In this document: piece by piece, positions 6,572-14,645 of the stretch
Layout: each line of letters opens with the position of its first letter
Numbering within the stretch: position 1 is the stretch's first letter
Assembly (NCBI GenBank): GCA_002840285.1
Contig: PHAE01000001.1
Span: 60,734 to 124,733 of the forward strand
Source: Firmicutes bacterium HGW-Firmicutes-11
Lineage (GTDB): Bacteria > Bacillota > Clostridia > Peptostreptococcales > Anaerovoracaceae
DNA: 64,000 nt
Direction of reading: 5' to 3'
Translations under genes and position numbers: made by a program
Notes under the pieces: model-generated
The model's input: the letters and a program-made list of their open reading frames with translations, nothing else
Told to the model about the DNA's origin: nothing
The model's database searches: none

Positions 6572-8120
6572 GATAAATTTCGAGGCTCCAGCTTTCACAA
6601 CCGTTGTAGATATCGAAGAATTTCGGTTCGACCTTTCCCTCGAAGGTCGTCGGAACTGCAATGCCATAGGTCTTGTACAACAACGTGTAATAGGGCAAAT
6701 CTGTATTCAGGATCTCTCGGGCTGACCTGTACAGTGAGGCCTTGGCCTCTTTGTCGATGCCCGACTGTATTTTGTCCAGTAGAACATCAAGAGAAGTATT
6801 GCTGTAGCCGGTGACCGGCGCATACGACGAATGGAGGATCGGTCTAAGGTCATAGGTGTCACGGAACCGAAACCCACCCAGATAGATATCGTAGTTGCCT
6901 TTACCCAGCGCTTCAACATACTCTGTCCAGTTCAATTCCACCAGGTTTGCATTGATGCCGATTCGTTCCAGATCTCCCTTGATCAACTGACCACCCAAGA
7001 CTCTGGATGGATCATTTTGATTCACAACGATGTCCAGTGATAAAGTACCCACTTCCGCTTTTTTTAACAGCTTTTTTGCGAATTCTGGATCGAACGGATA
7101 GGCGTCTTTCTGGCTGTCGATTCCTAAATAACCGGGAAAATACAGGGAATCGTTGAGGACACCATTGTTGAAATAGCAGGATTCGATCAGCGCTTCATTA
7201 TTGATTGCGGTAGCAATGGCTTGTCTTACCAACGGATCCCTGACCGCTTCGCTGCGAGAATTGAAACCAAGGACCTCTGCTTCGTTAGACGGAAATGCTA
7301 TTATGTCAACCTCCATCGTACCCACCAGGGTTTCCCGGTTGACCGTTTTCAGTAATGTCATGTTGATTTCGCCGGTGGTGAACAGGTTGACCGCTTCTTC
7401 CTTCCCCGGTATGACTTTTACATTCAAAACATTTGTTGGAGCCGATTCTCTGTAGGTGTTACCTTTCAAAGAGAATTTATCGCCGCTCTCTCCTGGTTCA
7501 TATCGATAAAGGCCCGTTCCGACAGGAATAAAACCCTCGATGTCTTTGACCAGATCTGCGGGCCTTCGATGCAGATGACTTGGGAGTATAGGGAAAATAA
7601 AGTTTTCCTTCGCCGCATGGTTCGGGTCCTTGAAGGTGACCACGACAGTCTTGTCAGCCGTGACTCTTACGCTTTTCACACCTTCCACGTGGGAGTTGTA
7701 AAGTGTTAAGTTGCTGGCAGCTGCGGCCTGGTATGCTTCTATACTGAACTTGACATCGTTTCCCGAAAGCGGGGTGCCATCCTGCCACAGGATGCTCTCC
7801 TTCAGCGTCATTGTCAACGTCAGGCTGTCCTCACTATAGGAAAAGGTCTCCACCAAAAGCGGTTCCGCTGCCAGATCTTCATCCAGCGTGAACAGTCCGT
7901 CATAGAGAAGCCTGCTCAGGTAGTAGGTGTCTTCGTCTTTGGAAACCACCGGATTCAAAGTCCTTACCTTCTCGATCGGTATCGTGATCTCATACGAGGT
8001 GACACGTTCTGGCTCGGTTTCTTTTTCCGGGAGCAGAAAACCGACCGCATCGGCGCAGCCGGAAAGAAACACTACAAAAAATACGAGGAGCAACAGAGTG
8101 CCCCGCAGGGGCTGTTTCAT
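6552..8120 (-). CDS. ABC transporter substrate-binding lipoprotein, peptide/nickel family 5
   Basis: This extracytoplasmic solute-binding protein of family 5 (oligopeptide, dipeptide, nickel) has 522 residues. The signal peptide ends in a lipobox LSGC, so Cys22 becomes the lipid-anchored N terminus. Family features include SRLLYDGLFTLDEDL near residue 68, LKESILWQDGTPLSGNDVKF and FPSNEAEVLGFN. No permease or ATPase genes adjoin it. It is an orphan that must work with a transporter elsewhere or serve as a sensor or chaperone. It starts directly after coaE, in the transcript that also carries polA. Substrate is unknown. Confidence 0.85.
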   Translation of the reverse strand: MKQPLRGTLLLLVFFVVFLSGCADAVGFLLPEKETEPERVTSYEITIPIEKVRTLNPVVSKDEDTYYLSRLLYDGLFTLDEDLAAEPLLVETFSYSEDSLTLTMTLKESILWQDGTPLSGNDVKFSIEAYQAAAASNLTLYNSHVEGVKSVRVTADKTVVVTFKDPNHAAKENFIFPILPSHLHRRPADLVKDIEGFIPVGTGLYRYEPGESGDKFSLKGNTYRESAPTNVLNVKVIPGKEEAVNLFTTGEINMTLLKTVNRETLVGTMEVDIIAFPSNEAEVLGFNSRSEAVRDPLVRQAIATAINNEALIESCYFNNGVLNDSLYFPGYLGIDSQKDAYPFDPEFAKKLLKKAEVGTLSLDIVVNQNDPSRVLGGQLIKGDLERIGINANLVELNWTEYVEALGKGNYDIYLGGFRFRDTYDLRPILHSSYAPVTGYSNTSLDVLLDKIQSGIDKEAKASLYRSAREILNTDLPYYTLLYKTYGIAVPTTFEGKVEPKFFDIYNGCESWSLEIYLDKEPG

Positions 8121-8714
8121 CTATTGGTCTCCTTTCAAATCAATTAGTAGTCTATCCACTTGCCTGAACAATTCTTCCTTGCCGCTATCATTGCGCAGCA
8201 CACGGTGGGCGCGTCGACGCCGTTCCGATCCTTTGAGTTGAGCATTCATTCGCGCCCTGATTTGTTCACGGGTCAAACGGTCCCTCGTTTGGATTCGCTT
8301 GATTCTTGTTTCATCCTTCGCATCCACCAACCAGATCTGGTCAAAGTACTTGTCCCATCCCGCCTCAAGAATCAAAGCTGCGTCAATAAAAACGACCTCT
8401 GTATCTGGCAGTTCCTCTATCTGAGATTGGATCCTCTCGAGGATCCGATGGTGCATCACTTTGTCCAGTTGATGTTTTTTTACCGGGTCGGAAAAAGCGA
8501 TCGCTGCCAATGCCTTACGGTCCAGGTCTCCTTCGGCGGTCAAGATATGTTCACCAAAGGTCCGGGTCAACTCGAAAAGTACCGGAGAACCTTTTTCCAC
8601 AAGTTCTCTGGCTACTTTGTCCGCATCGATCACGATATGCCCTCTCTCCAGCAGGTAGTTCGACACCGTGGTTTTGCCACTGCCGATCCCTCCCGTGATT
8701 CCGATTCGCTTCAT
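8121..8714 (-). CDS. coaE: dephospho-CoA kinase CoaE
   Basis: CoaE phosphorylates dephospho-CoA, the last step of coenzyme A synthesis. The protein opens with the P-loop GITGGIGSGKTT and has the expected DADKVARELVEKGSP and IDAALILEAGWDKYFD segments, in a normal length of about 197 residues. Three start codons are stacked in frame (GTG 8720, ATG 8717, ATG 8714). I prefer 8714 because AGGTG lies 5 nt before it, while the others crowd the ribosome site. The polA-coaE order is common in Firmicutes, where fpg often sits between the two; here it does not. Confidence 0.95.
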   Translation of the reverse strand: MKRIGITGGIGSGKTTVSNYLLERGHIVIDADKVARELVEKGSPVLFELTRTFGEHILTAEGDLDRKALAAIAFSDPVKKHQLDKVMHHRILERIQSQIEELPDTEVVFIDAALILEAGWDKYFDQIWLVDAKDETRIKRIQTRDRLTREQIRARMNAQLKGSERRRRAHRVLRNDSGKEELFRQVDRLLIDLKGDQ

Positions 8715-8722
8715 CATCACAC

Positions 8723-11347
8723 CTATTTCAACTCGTACCAGTTGTTCCCCGTGTTTACTTCCACCAAAAGACCTACAAGCAACGGATATGCCTGTTCCAT
8801 GGTTTCTTTGAGCAGCTGCTTCACTTGCTCCAGCTCGCTTACCTTTGTTTCGATGATCAGTTCGTCGTGCACCTGAAGGATCAAGCGAGAAGACAGACCT
8901 TCATCGCGCAGTCTCCGGTGACAATGGATCATTGCCAGCTTTATGATGTCGGCTGCGCTTCCCTGGATCGGGCTGTTCATCGCCAGTCGCTCTGCCGCCT
9001 GTCTTGCCATAGGGTTGCTTGCAGTGATTTCCCTGATCGGACGTTTTCTTCCCAATACGGTTGTGACAAAACCCTGTTCCCGGCAAAGCCGGATCTGATC
9101 GTCCAGGAATTCCTTGACTTTCCGATACTTTTCAAAGTAGGCGGCGATGTATGCCTCCGCCTCTTTTCGTGATATTCCAAGCTCTGCGGAGAGGCCAAAC
9201 CCGCTCATTCCATAGATCACGCCGAAATTGACGGCTTTTGCGTTATTTCGCTGCAGAAGCGTCACCTCGTCTTCCGGAACGCCAAACACCTTCGATGCTG
9301 TGGCGCGGTGAATGTCATCGTTTCGCTGAAATGCTTCGATCAGCAAGGGGTCTTTCGACATGTGGGCCAGGATCCGCAATTCGATCTGTGAATAGTCTGC
9401 ACCCACAAGTAGATGATCGCTGTCAGACGGGATGAATGCCTTGCGTAGTTTTCTTCCCTCTTCCTGCTTGATGGGTATGTTTTGCAGGTTTGGCTCCGTG
9501 CAACTGATCCTGCCGGTTGCAGCTACCGTTTGTCTGAAATGGGCATGGATCTTTCCGTCGCGATTGATCATCGGAAGAAGCCCTTCCACATACGTGCTTT
9601 TCAATTTCGAAAGTGTACGGTATTCCAGTATGAGATCCACGATCTCGTGTTCTCCGCGAAGCTTTTCCAATATCTCGGCGTTGGTGGAAAACCCGGTTTT
9701 GGTCTTCTTCCCCGATGGCAACTGTAGTTGATTGAACAGAACCTCCCCAAGCTGCTTGGGAGATAAAATCGAGAAAGGACCCCCTGCCAGATGATAGATT
9801 TGTTTCGTCAATTCTTCCAGTTTGCTGCCGAGCAAAGCGCCCGCTGCGACCAATTCTTCTCTGTCAACGGAAAACCCCTGGACTTCCATACTGGCGAGCA
9901 TGAAGACCAACGGCAGTTCGACGTTTTGAAAAATGGGCAAAAGGCCTTCGGCTTCCAGTATCGGAAGAAAAAGGCTCGATAGCTGTACGACAGTCTCGCA
10001 CCATGATGCGCCCTGCTCCGCCTCTCCTTGCATCAACGTTGCCCCGATGTCCCTTTGAAGATACTCCTGAGCAAGCGATGCCAGGTCATAACGACTGCGA
10101 TCCGGCTGTAATAAGTACTGGGCGACAGCACAATCAAAGCCAGTGTCCGGTTGCCACCGCTCGACCCCGTTGGCAAGCAAAGCATAGTAATCGGTGGTCA
10201 ACTCATGTCCATAGATTCGCGGTCGCTTTTCAAGGAGAAGCTCCTCTAAAGCAGCCAAAGTATCTTCCGTGATCGGTGCTATGTGATAGCCTTGTCCATT
10301 GTGACTGATAGAAATCCCTGAGATCGTCGGACGGTCAAGATGGTTTTCATCGCTGAATACCTTGATCGTCAGTGGTTTTTCCCTGTCCATCCGATCTGCC
10401 AAAAGTTTGATTTCCTTTCTGTCTTTCAGAGAAATCGTCTCGGAAGGAGTCCATTCAGCAACATGCAATTCTTTGAGAAAACGATTGAATTCCAGTTTGC
10501 GGTAGAGTTCCGCAAGCGTTTTTACATCTGGTTCTTCTATGATAAATTGATCAAAATCCGTCTCGATCGGCACATTGGTGTCGATTTCAGCCAGTCTTCG
10601 GCTCATTCTGGCGATGACATGATTCTCTTCAATTTTTGCTCTCAATTTGATGTTGGTGATCGAAGATGCCGACTCCAGTAACCGCTCAACAGTTCCGAAC
10701 TCCTTGATCAAATTCATGGCAGTCTTCTCGCCGACACCGGGAATTCCGGGAATATTGTCGGAAGGATCTCCCATCAACGCTTTGAAGTCTACAAACTGCT
10801 CTGGCGGAAACCCGTATGCTGCAGTAAAGGCTTCCCTGTCATACATGTCGAATTCCGAAATTCCCTTTTTCGTGATCAGTACCCGTGTACGGTCGGATGC
10901 AAGCTGCAGTGCATCCTTGTCGCCAGTCACGACCAGAGGTTCCAGTCCTTCGTTCTCACCGCGTTTGACCAGCGTACCTATGATATCGTCCGCTTCGTAT
11001 CCATCCATCTCCAGAATGGAGATTTTCATTGCCGTCAAAACTTCTTTCAGCAGCGGCATTTGCATCGCAAGCTCCGGCGGCATTCCTTTTCTGCCTGCCT
11101 TATAATCGACGTATTCCTTATGCCGAAAGGTAGGACCTTTTTTATCGAAGGCAACCGCCAGATACCCCGGGTCATGATCGGCTATGATTTTTTGCATCAT
11201 ATTAAGAAAACCGTACACCCCTTGAGTGTACAGTCCTTCTTTTGTTATCATCGGGCGTTGTATGGCAAAATAAGCGCGGTTGATCAGGCTGTTGCCGTCA
11301 ATCACCACGAGTCGGTTCGATGAGCTCATCCGGTTGCTGTTCTTCAT
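8723..11347 (-). CDS. polA: DNA polymerase I
   Basis: PolA fills gaps and removes primers during replication and repair. The 874-residue protein has an N-terminal 5'-3' exonuclease/FEN domain (about 1-300, with VIDGNSLINRAYFA and GYEADDIIGTL), a middle domain where a 3'-5' exonuclease would lie (about 310-480), and the polymerase domain to the end. Polymerase motif A is GADYSQIELRILAH, motif B has the RNNAKAVNFGVIYGMSGFGLS type, and motif C is VHDEL. The middle domain lacks a clear DxE motif, so proofreading is probably absent, as in Bacillus-type Pol I. The ATG at 11347 follows GAGGAG, and the first 50 bp overlap the anti-sigma gene. Confidence 0.96.
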   Translation of the reverse strand: MKNSNRMSSSNRLVVIDGNSLINRAYFAIQRPMITKEGLYTQGVYGFLNMMQKIIADHDPGYLAVAFDKKGPTFRHKEYVDYKAGRKGMPPELAMQMPLLKEVLTAMKISILEMDGYEADDIIGTLVKRGENEGLEPLVVTGDKDALQLASDRTRVLITKKGISEFDMYDREAFTAAYGFPPEQFVDFKALMGDPSDNIPGIPGVGEKTAMNLIKEFGTVERLLESASSITNIKLRAKIEENHVIARMSRRLAEIDTNVPIETDFDQFIIEEPDVKTLAELYRKLEFNRFLKELHVAEWTPSETISLKDRKEIKLLADRMDREKPLTIKVFSDENHLDRPTISGISISHNGQGYHIAPITEDTLAALEELLLEKRPRIYGHELTTDYYALLANGVERWQPDTGFDCAVAQYLLQPDRSRYDLASLAQEYLQRDIGATLMQGEAEQGASWCETVVQLSSLFLPILEAEGLLPIFQNVELPLVFMLASMEVQGFSVDREELVAAGALLGSKLEELTKQIYHLAGGPFSILSPKQLGEVLFNQLQLPSGKKTKTGFSTNAEILEKLRGEHEIVDLILEYRTLSKLKSTYVEGLLPMINRDGKIHAHFRQTVAATGRISCTEPNLQNIPIKQEEGRKLRKAFIPSDSDHLLVGADYSQIELRILAHMSKDPLLIEAFQRNDDIHRATASKVFGVPEDEVTLLQRNNAKAVNFGVIYGMSGFGLSAELGISRKEAEAYIAAYFEKYRKVKEFLDDQIRLCREQGFVTTVLGRKRPIREITASNPMARQAAERLAMNSPIQGSAADIIKLAMIHCHRRLRDEGLSSRLILQVHDELIIETKVSELEQVKQLLKETMEQAYPLLVGLLVEVNTGNNWYELK

Positions 11348-12116
11348 AAATTTCTCCTCTAGCTCCGACCAACACGATGAATCGTTCGGTTACCCCATCC
11401 GTCCCGGATTCCCAAACCAGCAGGGAAAAACGATGCTCGCCGGTTTTTAAGTCCCACGTGTAAGAATACAGCTCATATTGCTGCCCGTTCATATAACGCT
11501 CTGCCAATGCGGAATACAGGATCTGCTCGTCCCGCAGTTCGGCAAACTGTCCGCCATGTCGGGACACAGGATCGGAAGCGATCTGTACTTGTTGCGGTGG
11601 AGTCGGAGCTGCTTCTGGTTCTGCGGTTTTGATCGTTACGGGTTCCTCTTTTTCATCCAATGTGATCTCTTCTTTTTGAGACCGCTCCTGTACGACGCCT
11701 CCGTCCGGAGTATCGTTCAGTACACCGACTTCAGCCTCACCGCCTGTATCCGGCGATACTGCATCAGTGGTTCCTTCTTCAGATGCGATCCCCGCTCCTG
11801 CGGTTCCGCTCAATTCGGTTCCCGGCTGCAGCGGAGGATCCCACATGCCACTATTATACATGCTGATCGAAAGGATTCCAACCACAAAACACGCGGCAAG
11901 GGACATGCCGATGCGCATTCGCCTGCTGCTGAAAAAACCGGTCCCTTTTGTTGCGGATACGACGTGACGATCCAAGGGGATCGTTTCGTTTCTCAGTGCA
12001 GCTTGAAGACGTTGATCGAAGCCCTCCGGAACGGGTACTTCCGGAACGGAATGAAGGATCTCCACGATCCGGTCGATCTGTTGGTCTATGTTGTGATTTC
12101 TACTATTCCGTTTCAT
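11298..12116 (-). CDS. membrane protein next to ECF sigma factor, probable anti-sigma factor
   Basis: This 272-residue protein starts at 12116 after AAAGGAGG, 44 bp downstream of an ECF sigma gene, the standard place for an anti-sigma factor. About 65 cytoplasmic residues precede a single membrane segment (MRIGMSLAACFVVGILSISMY). A long low-complexity linker rich in Glu, Thr, Pro and Gly then leads to an extracytoplasmic domain of about 90 residues. I see no Cys-rich zinc-binding anti-sigma motif, so the assignment rests on topology and position. The 3' end overlaps polA by 50 bp on the same strand. The signal sensed is unknown. Confidence 0.65.
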   Translation of the reverse strand: MKRNSRNHNIDQQIDRIVEILHSVPEVPVPEGFDQRLQAALRNETIPLDRHVVSATKGTGFFSSRRMRIGMSLAACFVVGILSISMYNSGMWDPPLQPGTELSGTAGAGIASEEGTTDAVSPDTGGEAEVGVLNDTPDGGVVQERSQKEEITLDEKEEPVTIKTAEPEAAPTPPQQVQIASDPVSRHGGQFAELRDEQILYSALAERYMNGQQYELYSYTWDLKTGEHRFSLLVWESGTDGVTERFIVLVGARGEIYEEQQPDELIEPTRGD

Positions 12117-12160
12117 GAAGCATCCTCCTTTCCTATGATCGTTGTTCTTGACTATACTTT

Positions 12161-12748
12161 TTAGACGAGCAACTCTTTGTTTTGTTCCAAGATCATATCC
12201 CGAAGCTTGTGCCTTGCCCGATTGATCCTCGATTTGACTGTGCCTATGGAACATTGCAGGATCTCACTGATCTCTTCATAAGAAAAGCCCTGGATGTCGC
12301 GAAGAACGATGACTTCTTTCTGGTCCTTATCGAGCTTTTCCAAGCACTCCAGGATCAATCGCATCGATTCTTTGGAATCCAAAGCTTCCGCCGGTGTGGG
12401 AGAACGATCCGGTATGTCGAATGTGGTCTCTTCCTCATCCCGAACACGGTAAATGCTGTCTGTAGTCTTTCGGTTTTGATTTTTTCTGAGAAAATCATTG
12501 CAGGTATTTACAACGATTCGATACACCCAGGTGTCAAACTTGCTGTCGGACTTGAATTGACCAAGGTGACGATAGACCTTGATCAAGCTTTCCTGAAGAA
12601 CGTCCAAGGCATCCTGCTCGTCTCTGAGATACCGCAATGCAGTATTGTACGCTTTTGTTTTGCAGCCTGCGATGAGCAACTCAAAAGCAGCCGGATCTCC
12701 GGCTTTCGCTTTTTCTATCAATTGTGCTTCATCCAGTGGTAAACCCAT
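12161..12748 (-). CDS. ECF-type RNA polymerase sigma factor
   Basis: A 195-residue sigma-70-family factor with only regions 2 and 4, the mark of extracytoplasmic-function sigma factors. Region 2 runs from about residue 24 to 90 (YNTALRYLRDEQDALDVLQES, then DTWVYRIVVNTCNDFLRK). Region 4 is about 130-185, with the helix-turn-helix DIQGFSYEEISEILQCSIGT followed by VKSRINRAR. SigW-like proteins look similar. Its gene has a housekeeping-type promoter overlapping that of the divergent PHP gene. Genes further down the transcript are anti-sigma, polA, coaE and a lipoprotein, which places DNA repair under the same upstream control. The regulon cannot be inferred here. Confidence 0.9.
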   Translation of the reverse strand: MGLPLDEAQLIEKAKAGDPAAFELLIAGCKTKAYNTALRYLRDEQDALDVLQESLIKVYRHLGQFKSDSKFDTWVYRIVVNTCNDFLRKNQNRKTTDSIYRVRDEEETTFDIPDRSPTPAEALDSKESMRLILECLEKLDKDQKEVIVLRDIQGFSYEEISEILQCSIGTVKSRINRARHKLRDMILEQNKELLV

Positions 12749-12759
12749 GGGATAACCCT

Positions 12760-12787
12760 TTGCAATTCAATGTTTTCTTGCTATACT
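12760..12787 (+). promoter_or_regulatory. promoter of the PHP phosphatase gene
   Basis: Plus strand: -35 TTGCAA (12760-12765), 16-bp spacer, extended -10 TGCTATACT (hexamer 12782-12787), about 34 bp before the gene start at 12821. Its -10 box lies next to that of the opposing sigma-gene promoter. Confidence 0.65.
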
Positions 12788-12789
12788 CG

Positions 12790-12818
12790 ATTATAGCACA
12801 CCCAAGATATGGAGGCAA
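12790..12818 (-). promoter_or_regulatory. promoter of the ECF sigma operon
   Basis: Minus strand: -35 TTGCCT (12813-12818), 17-bp spacer, extended -10 TGCTATAAT (hexamer 12790-12795). The transcript would begin near 12783, 35 bp before the sigma gene. The -10 boxes of this and the plus-strand promoter are separated by only 2 bp. Confidence 0.65.
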
Positions 12819-12820
12819 AC

Positions 12821-13615
12821 ATGTACGATTACCATACCCACAGTATCATTTCCGATGATGGAAACACTCCCATGCTGCAAATGGCGCAGGCCGGTATTTC
12901 CATCGGACTGAAAGAAATCGCGATCACCGATCACTTCGATCCCGACTATCCGGATCCGAACTGGTCGTCTGACCTGGACTTTGACCGGTATCAGCGTGAA
13001 CTGGAAGAGACTTCCTTTGCTTGCCGTAATAAGATCAAGGTGATAAAAGGGATCGAGATCGGGATCCAACATGGCGATACGTTGGTCAAGTGCCAAACTG
13101 CTTCAAGGTCCTATGCGTATGACTTTGTGATCGGTTCCTTTCACTGTGCAGAAGGAATCGAGCTGTCCCAGGGCGGTTTTTTTGACCATCGTTCTGTCGA
13201 AGAATCTACGACTGCATTCTATCGCTACGTCCTTGCCACATTAAAGAGTTATGATGATTTTGACATTCTTGGTCACATCAACGTCATCGACCGGTACGGT
13301 TCCTATATCCCGAATTACAGCTGCTGCAACGACATCGTGACGGACATCCTAAAGCTATTGATCGAAAAGGGAAAAGGCATCGAAATCAACACCTCATCCT
13401 TTCGTTATGGCATGGGTGCTCACACAACTCCAACCGATGAGATCCTTGCATTGTATCGGTCTCTCGGCGGGGATATCATCACCATTGGATCCGATGCCCA
13501 TAGTCCCAAACACGTTGGATATAAGCTCTCATGGGCGTTGGAAAAAATGCGTCAAATGGGATTTCGCTATCTGACTACTTTTGACCAAAGAGTTCCAAAA
13601 CAGCTCTCTATTTGA
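12821..13615 (+). CDS. PHP-domain phosphoesterase, HisK/HisJ-type histidinol phosphatase family
   Basis: A 264-residue polymerase-and-histidinol-phosphatase (PHP) domain protein. Metal ligands are visible in DYHTHS at the N terminus, ITDHFD near residue 46, the GIEIG glutamate near 86, GSFHC, LGHINVIDRYG and IGSDAHSP near the C terminus. This order matches HisK-type histidinol-phosphate phosphatases, but the family also has other phosphoesterases and no histidine genes adjoin it. The ATG at 12821 follows GGAGG at 5 nt; an earlier in-frame start at 12809 would lie before that site. It converges on the P1 peptidase gene with an 8-bp overlap at the stops. Confidence 0.85.
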   Translation: MYDYHTHSIISDDGNTPMLQMAQAGISIGLKEIAITDHFDPDYPDPNWSSDLDFDRYQRELEETSFACRNKIKVIKGIEIGIQHGDTLVKCQTASRSYAYDFVIGSFHCAEGIELSQGGFFDHRSVEESTTAFYRYVLATLKSYDDFDILGHINVIDRYGSYIPNYSCCNDIVTDILKLLIEKGKGIEINTSSFRYGMGAHTTPTDEILALYRSLGGDIITIGSDAHSPKHVGYKLSWALEKMRQMGFRYLTTFDQRVPKQLSI

Positions 13616-14582
13616 TCCGTTCCATAAAATCAACAGCGGCTTTGAGTCCGTATGCCGGTCTTGCTTCCATCGCAGCCCGGTTGATTGCTCTTGCCATCAC
13701 CTCTGCTGCGAGAGCTCCCACCGCGTCAAGCTGAACTTCGACCTCTCCCGTCGACAGTACAAAGATCGTATCTCCGTCCACCATCGTATGCACCGGCCGG
13801 ATGGCTCGTGCAAATCCATTGTGGGCAATGGAGGCGATCTTCGTCGCCTGGGTCTTGGTCATTTTGCCGTTGGTCACGATACAGCCGATGGTCGTATTTC
13901 CCGAGAACACATTCCTGCTGTTGGAATACTCCGCATACATGATTTCTTCTGTATTTGATATGGCCGTACCGTCAGAAGTCAAAATGCCGGCGAGGCGCTT
14001 TCCCGTCTCCACATCAACGATATCGCCCAAAGCATTGACCGCAACGATGGCGCCTACGATCAAGTCGCCGATCTGTAGAGCATAGGTACCGAGCCCGCTT
14101 TTCATCATCCGTTCGACGCCAAGGAATTTACCAACTGTTGCCCCTGTTCCTGCGCCAATATTACCCTCAGCCGGCGGTTCGGTCGTCGCGTTATTGCATG
14201 CCTCATATCCCATAACGGCATCGGGACGGCATTTCGGATCTCCGACCACCAAATCGAAAAGGGATGCTCCGCATACGATGGGTACGACAGCGACGCCCAC
14301 ATCAAATCCGATGTTTTTCTCTTCCAAGTATCTCATCGCGCCGGAGCCGGCATCCAAACCATAGGCACTGCCGCCGGACAACATCACCGCGTGGATCTGT
14401 TCCACGAGATTGACCGGACGCAGCAGTTCGGTTTCTCTTGATGCGGGTCCGCCGCCACGGACATCGACCCCGGCAGTGGCTCCGGCTTCGCAGATCACCA
14501 CGGTGCAGCCGGTTCCACCTTCTATGTCTTGCGCGTGGCCGATTCGGATCCCTTTGATGTCGGTTATGTTCGCTTCTTTCAT
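13608..14582 (-). CDS. P1-family (DmpA-type, MEROPS S58) aminopeptidase
   Basis: The 324-residue precursor belongs to the self-cleaving N-terminal nucleophile family that includes DmpA and L-aminopeptidase/D-esterase enzymes. Family motifs include TDIKGIRIGHA at the start, GCTVVICEAGATAGVDVRGG, SGGSAYGLDA near 70 and SGNTTIGCIVTNG around 228-239. Cleavage before a conserved Thr or Ser in that last motif would create the two subunits; Thr230 or Thr231 is the candidate nucleophile. It is downstream of the OPT peptide transporter on the same strand, consistent with hydrolysis of imported peptides. A GGAGG site precedes the ATG. Confidence 0.88.
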   Translation of the reverse strand: MKEANITDIKGIRIGHAQDIEGGTGCTVVICEAGATAGVDVRGGGPASRETELLRPVNLVEQIHAVMLSGGSAYGLDAGSGAMRYLEEKNIGFDVGVAVVPIVCGASLFDLVVGDPKCRPDAVMGYEACNNATTEPPAEGNIGAGTGATVGKFLGVERMMKSGLGTYALQIGDLIVGAIVAVNALGDIVDVETGKRLAGILTSDGTAISNTEEIMYAEYSNSRNVFSGNTTIGCIVTNGKMTKTQATKIASIAHNGFARAIRPVHTMVDGDTIFVLSTGEVEVQLDAVGALAAEVMARAINRAAMEARPAYGLKAAVDFMERIK

Positions 14583-14600
14583 GATCGTTCCTCCAAATGC

Positions 14601-14623
14601 AGAGGCAGCGAAACGCTGCCTCT
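14601..14623 (-). promoter_or_regulatory. intercistronic hairpin between OPT and P1 peptidase genes
   Basis: A perfect 10-bp inverted repeat (AGAGGCAGCG, loop AAA, CGCTGCCTCT) occupies the 63-bp gap between the two genes. The run of T that would make it a clear terminator is missing on the minus strand (GCATTTGG follows). It may stabilise or partly terminate the transporter message, lowering peptidase expression. Confidence 0.55.
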
Positions 14624-14645
14624 GCTTTGTGATATTCTAATGTTT

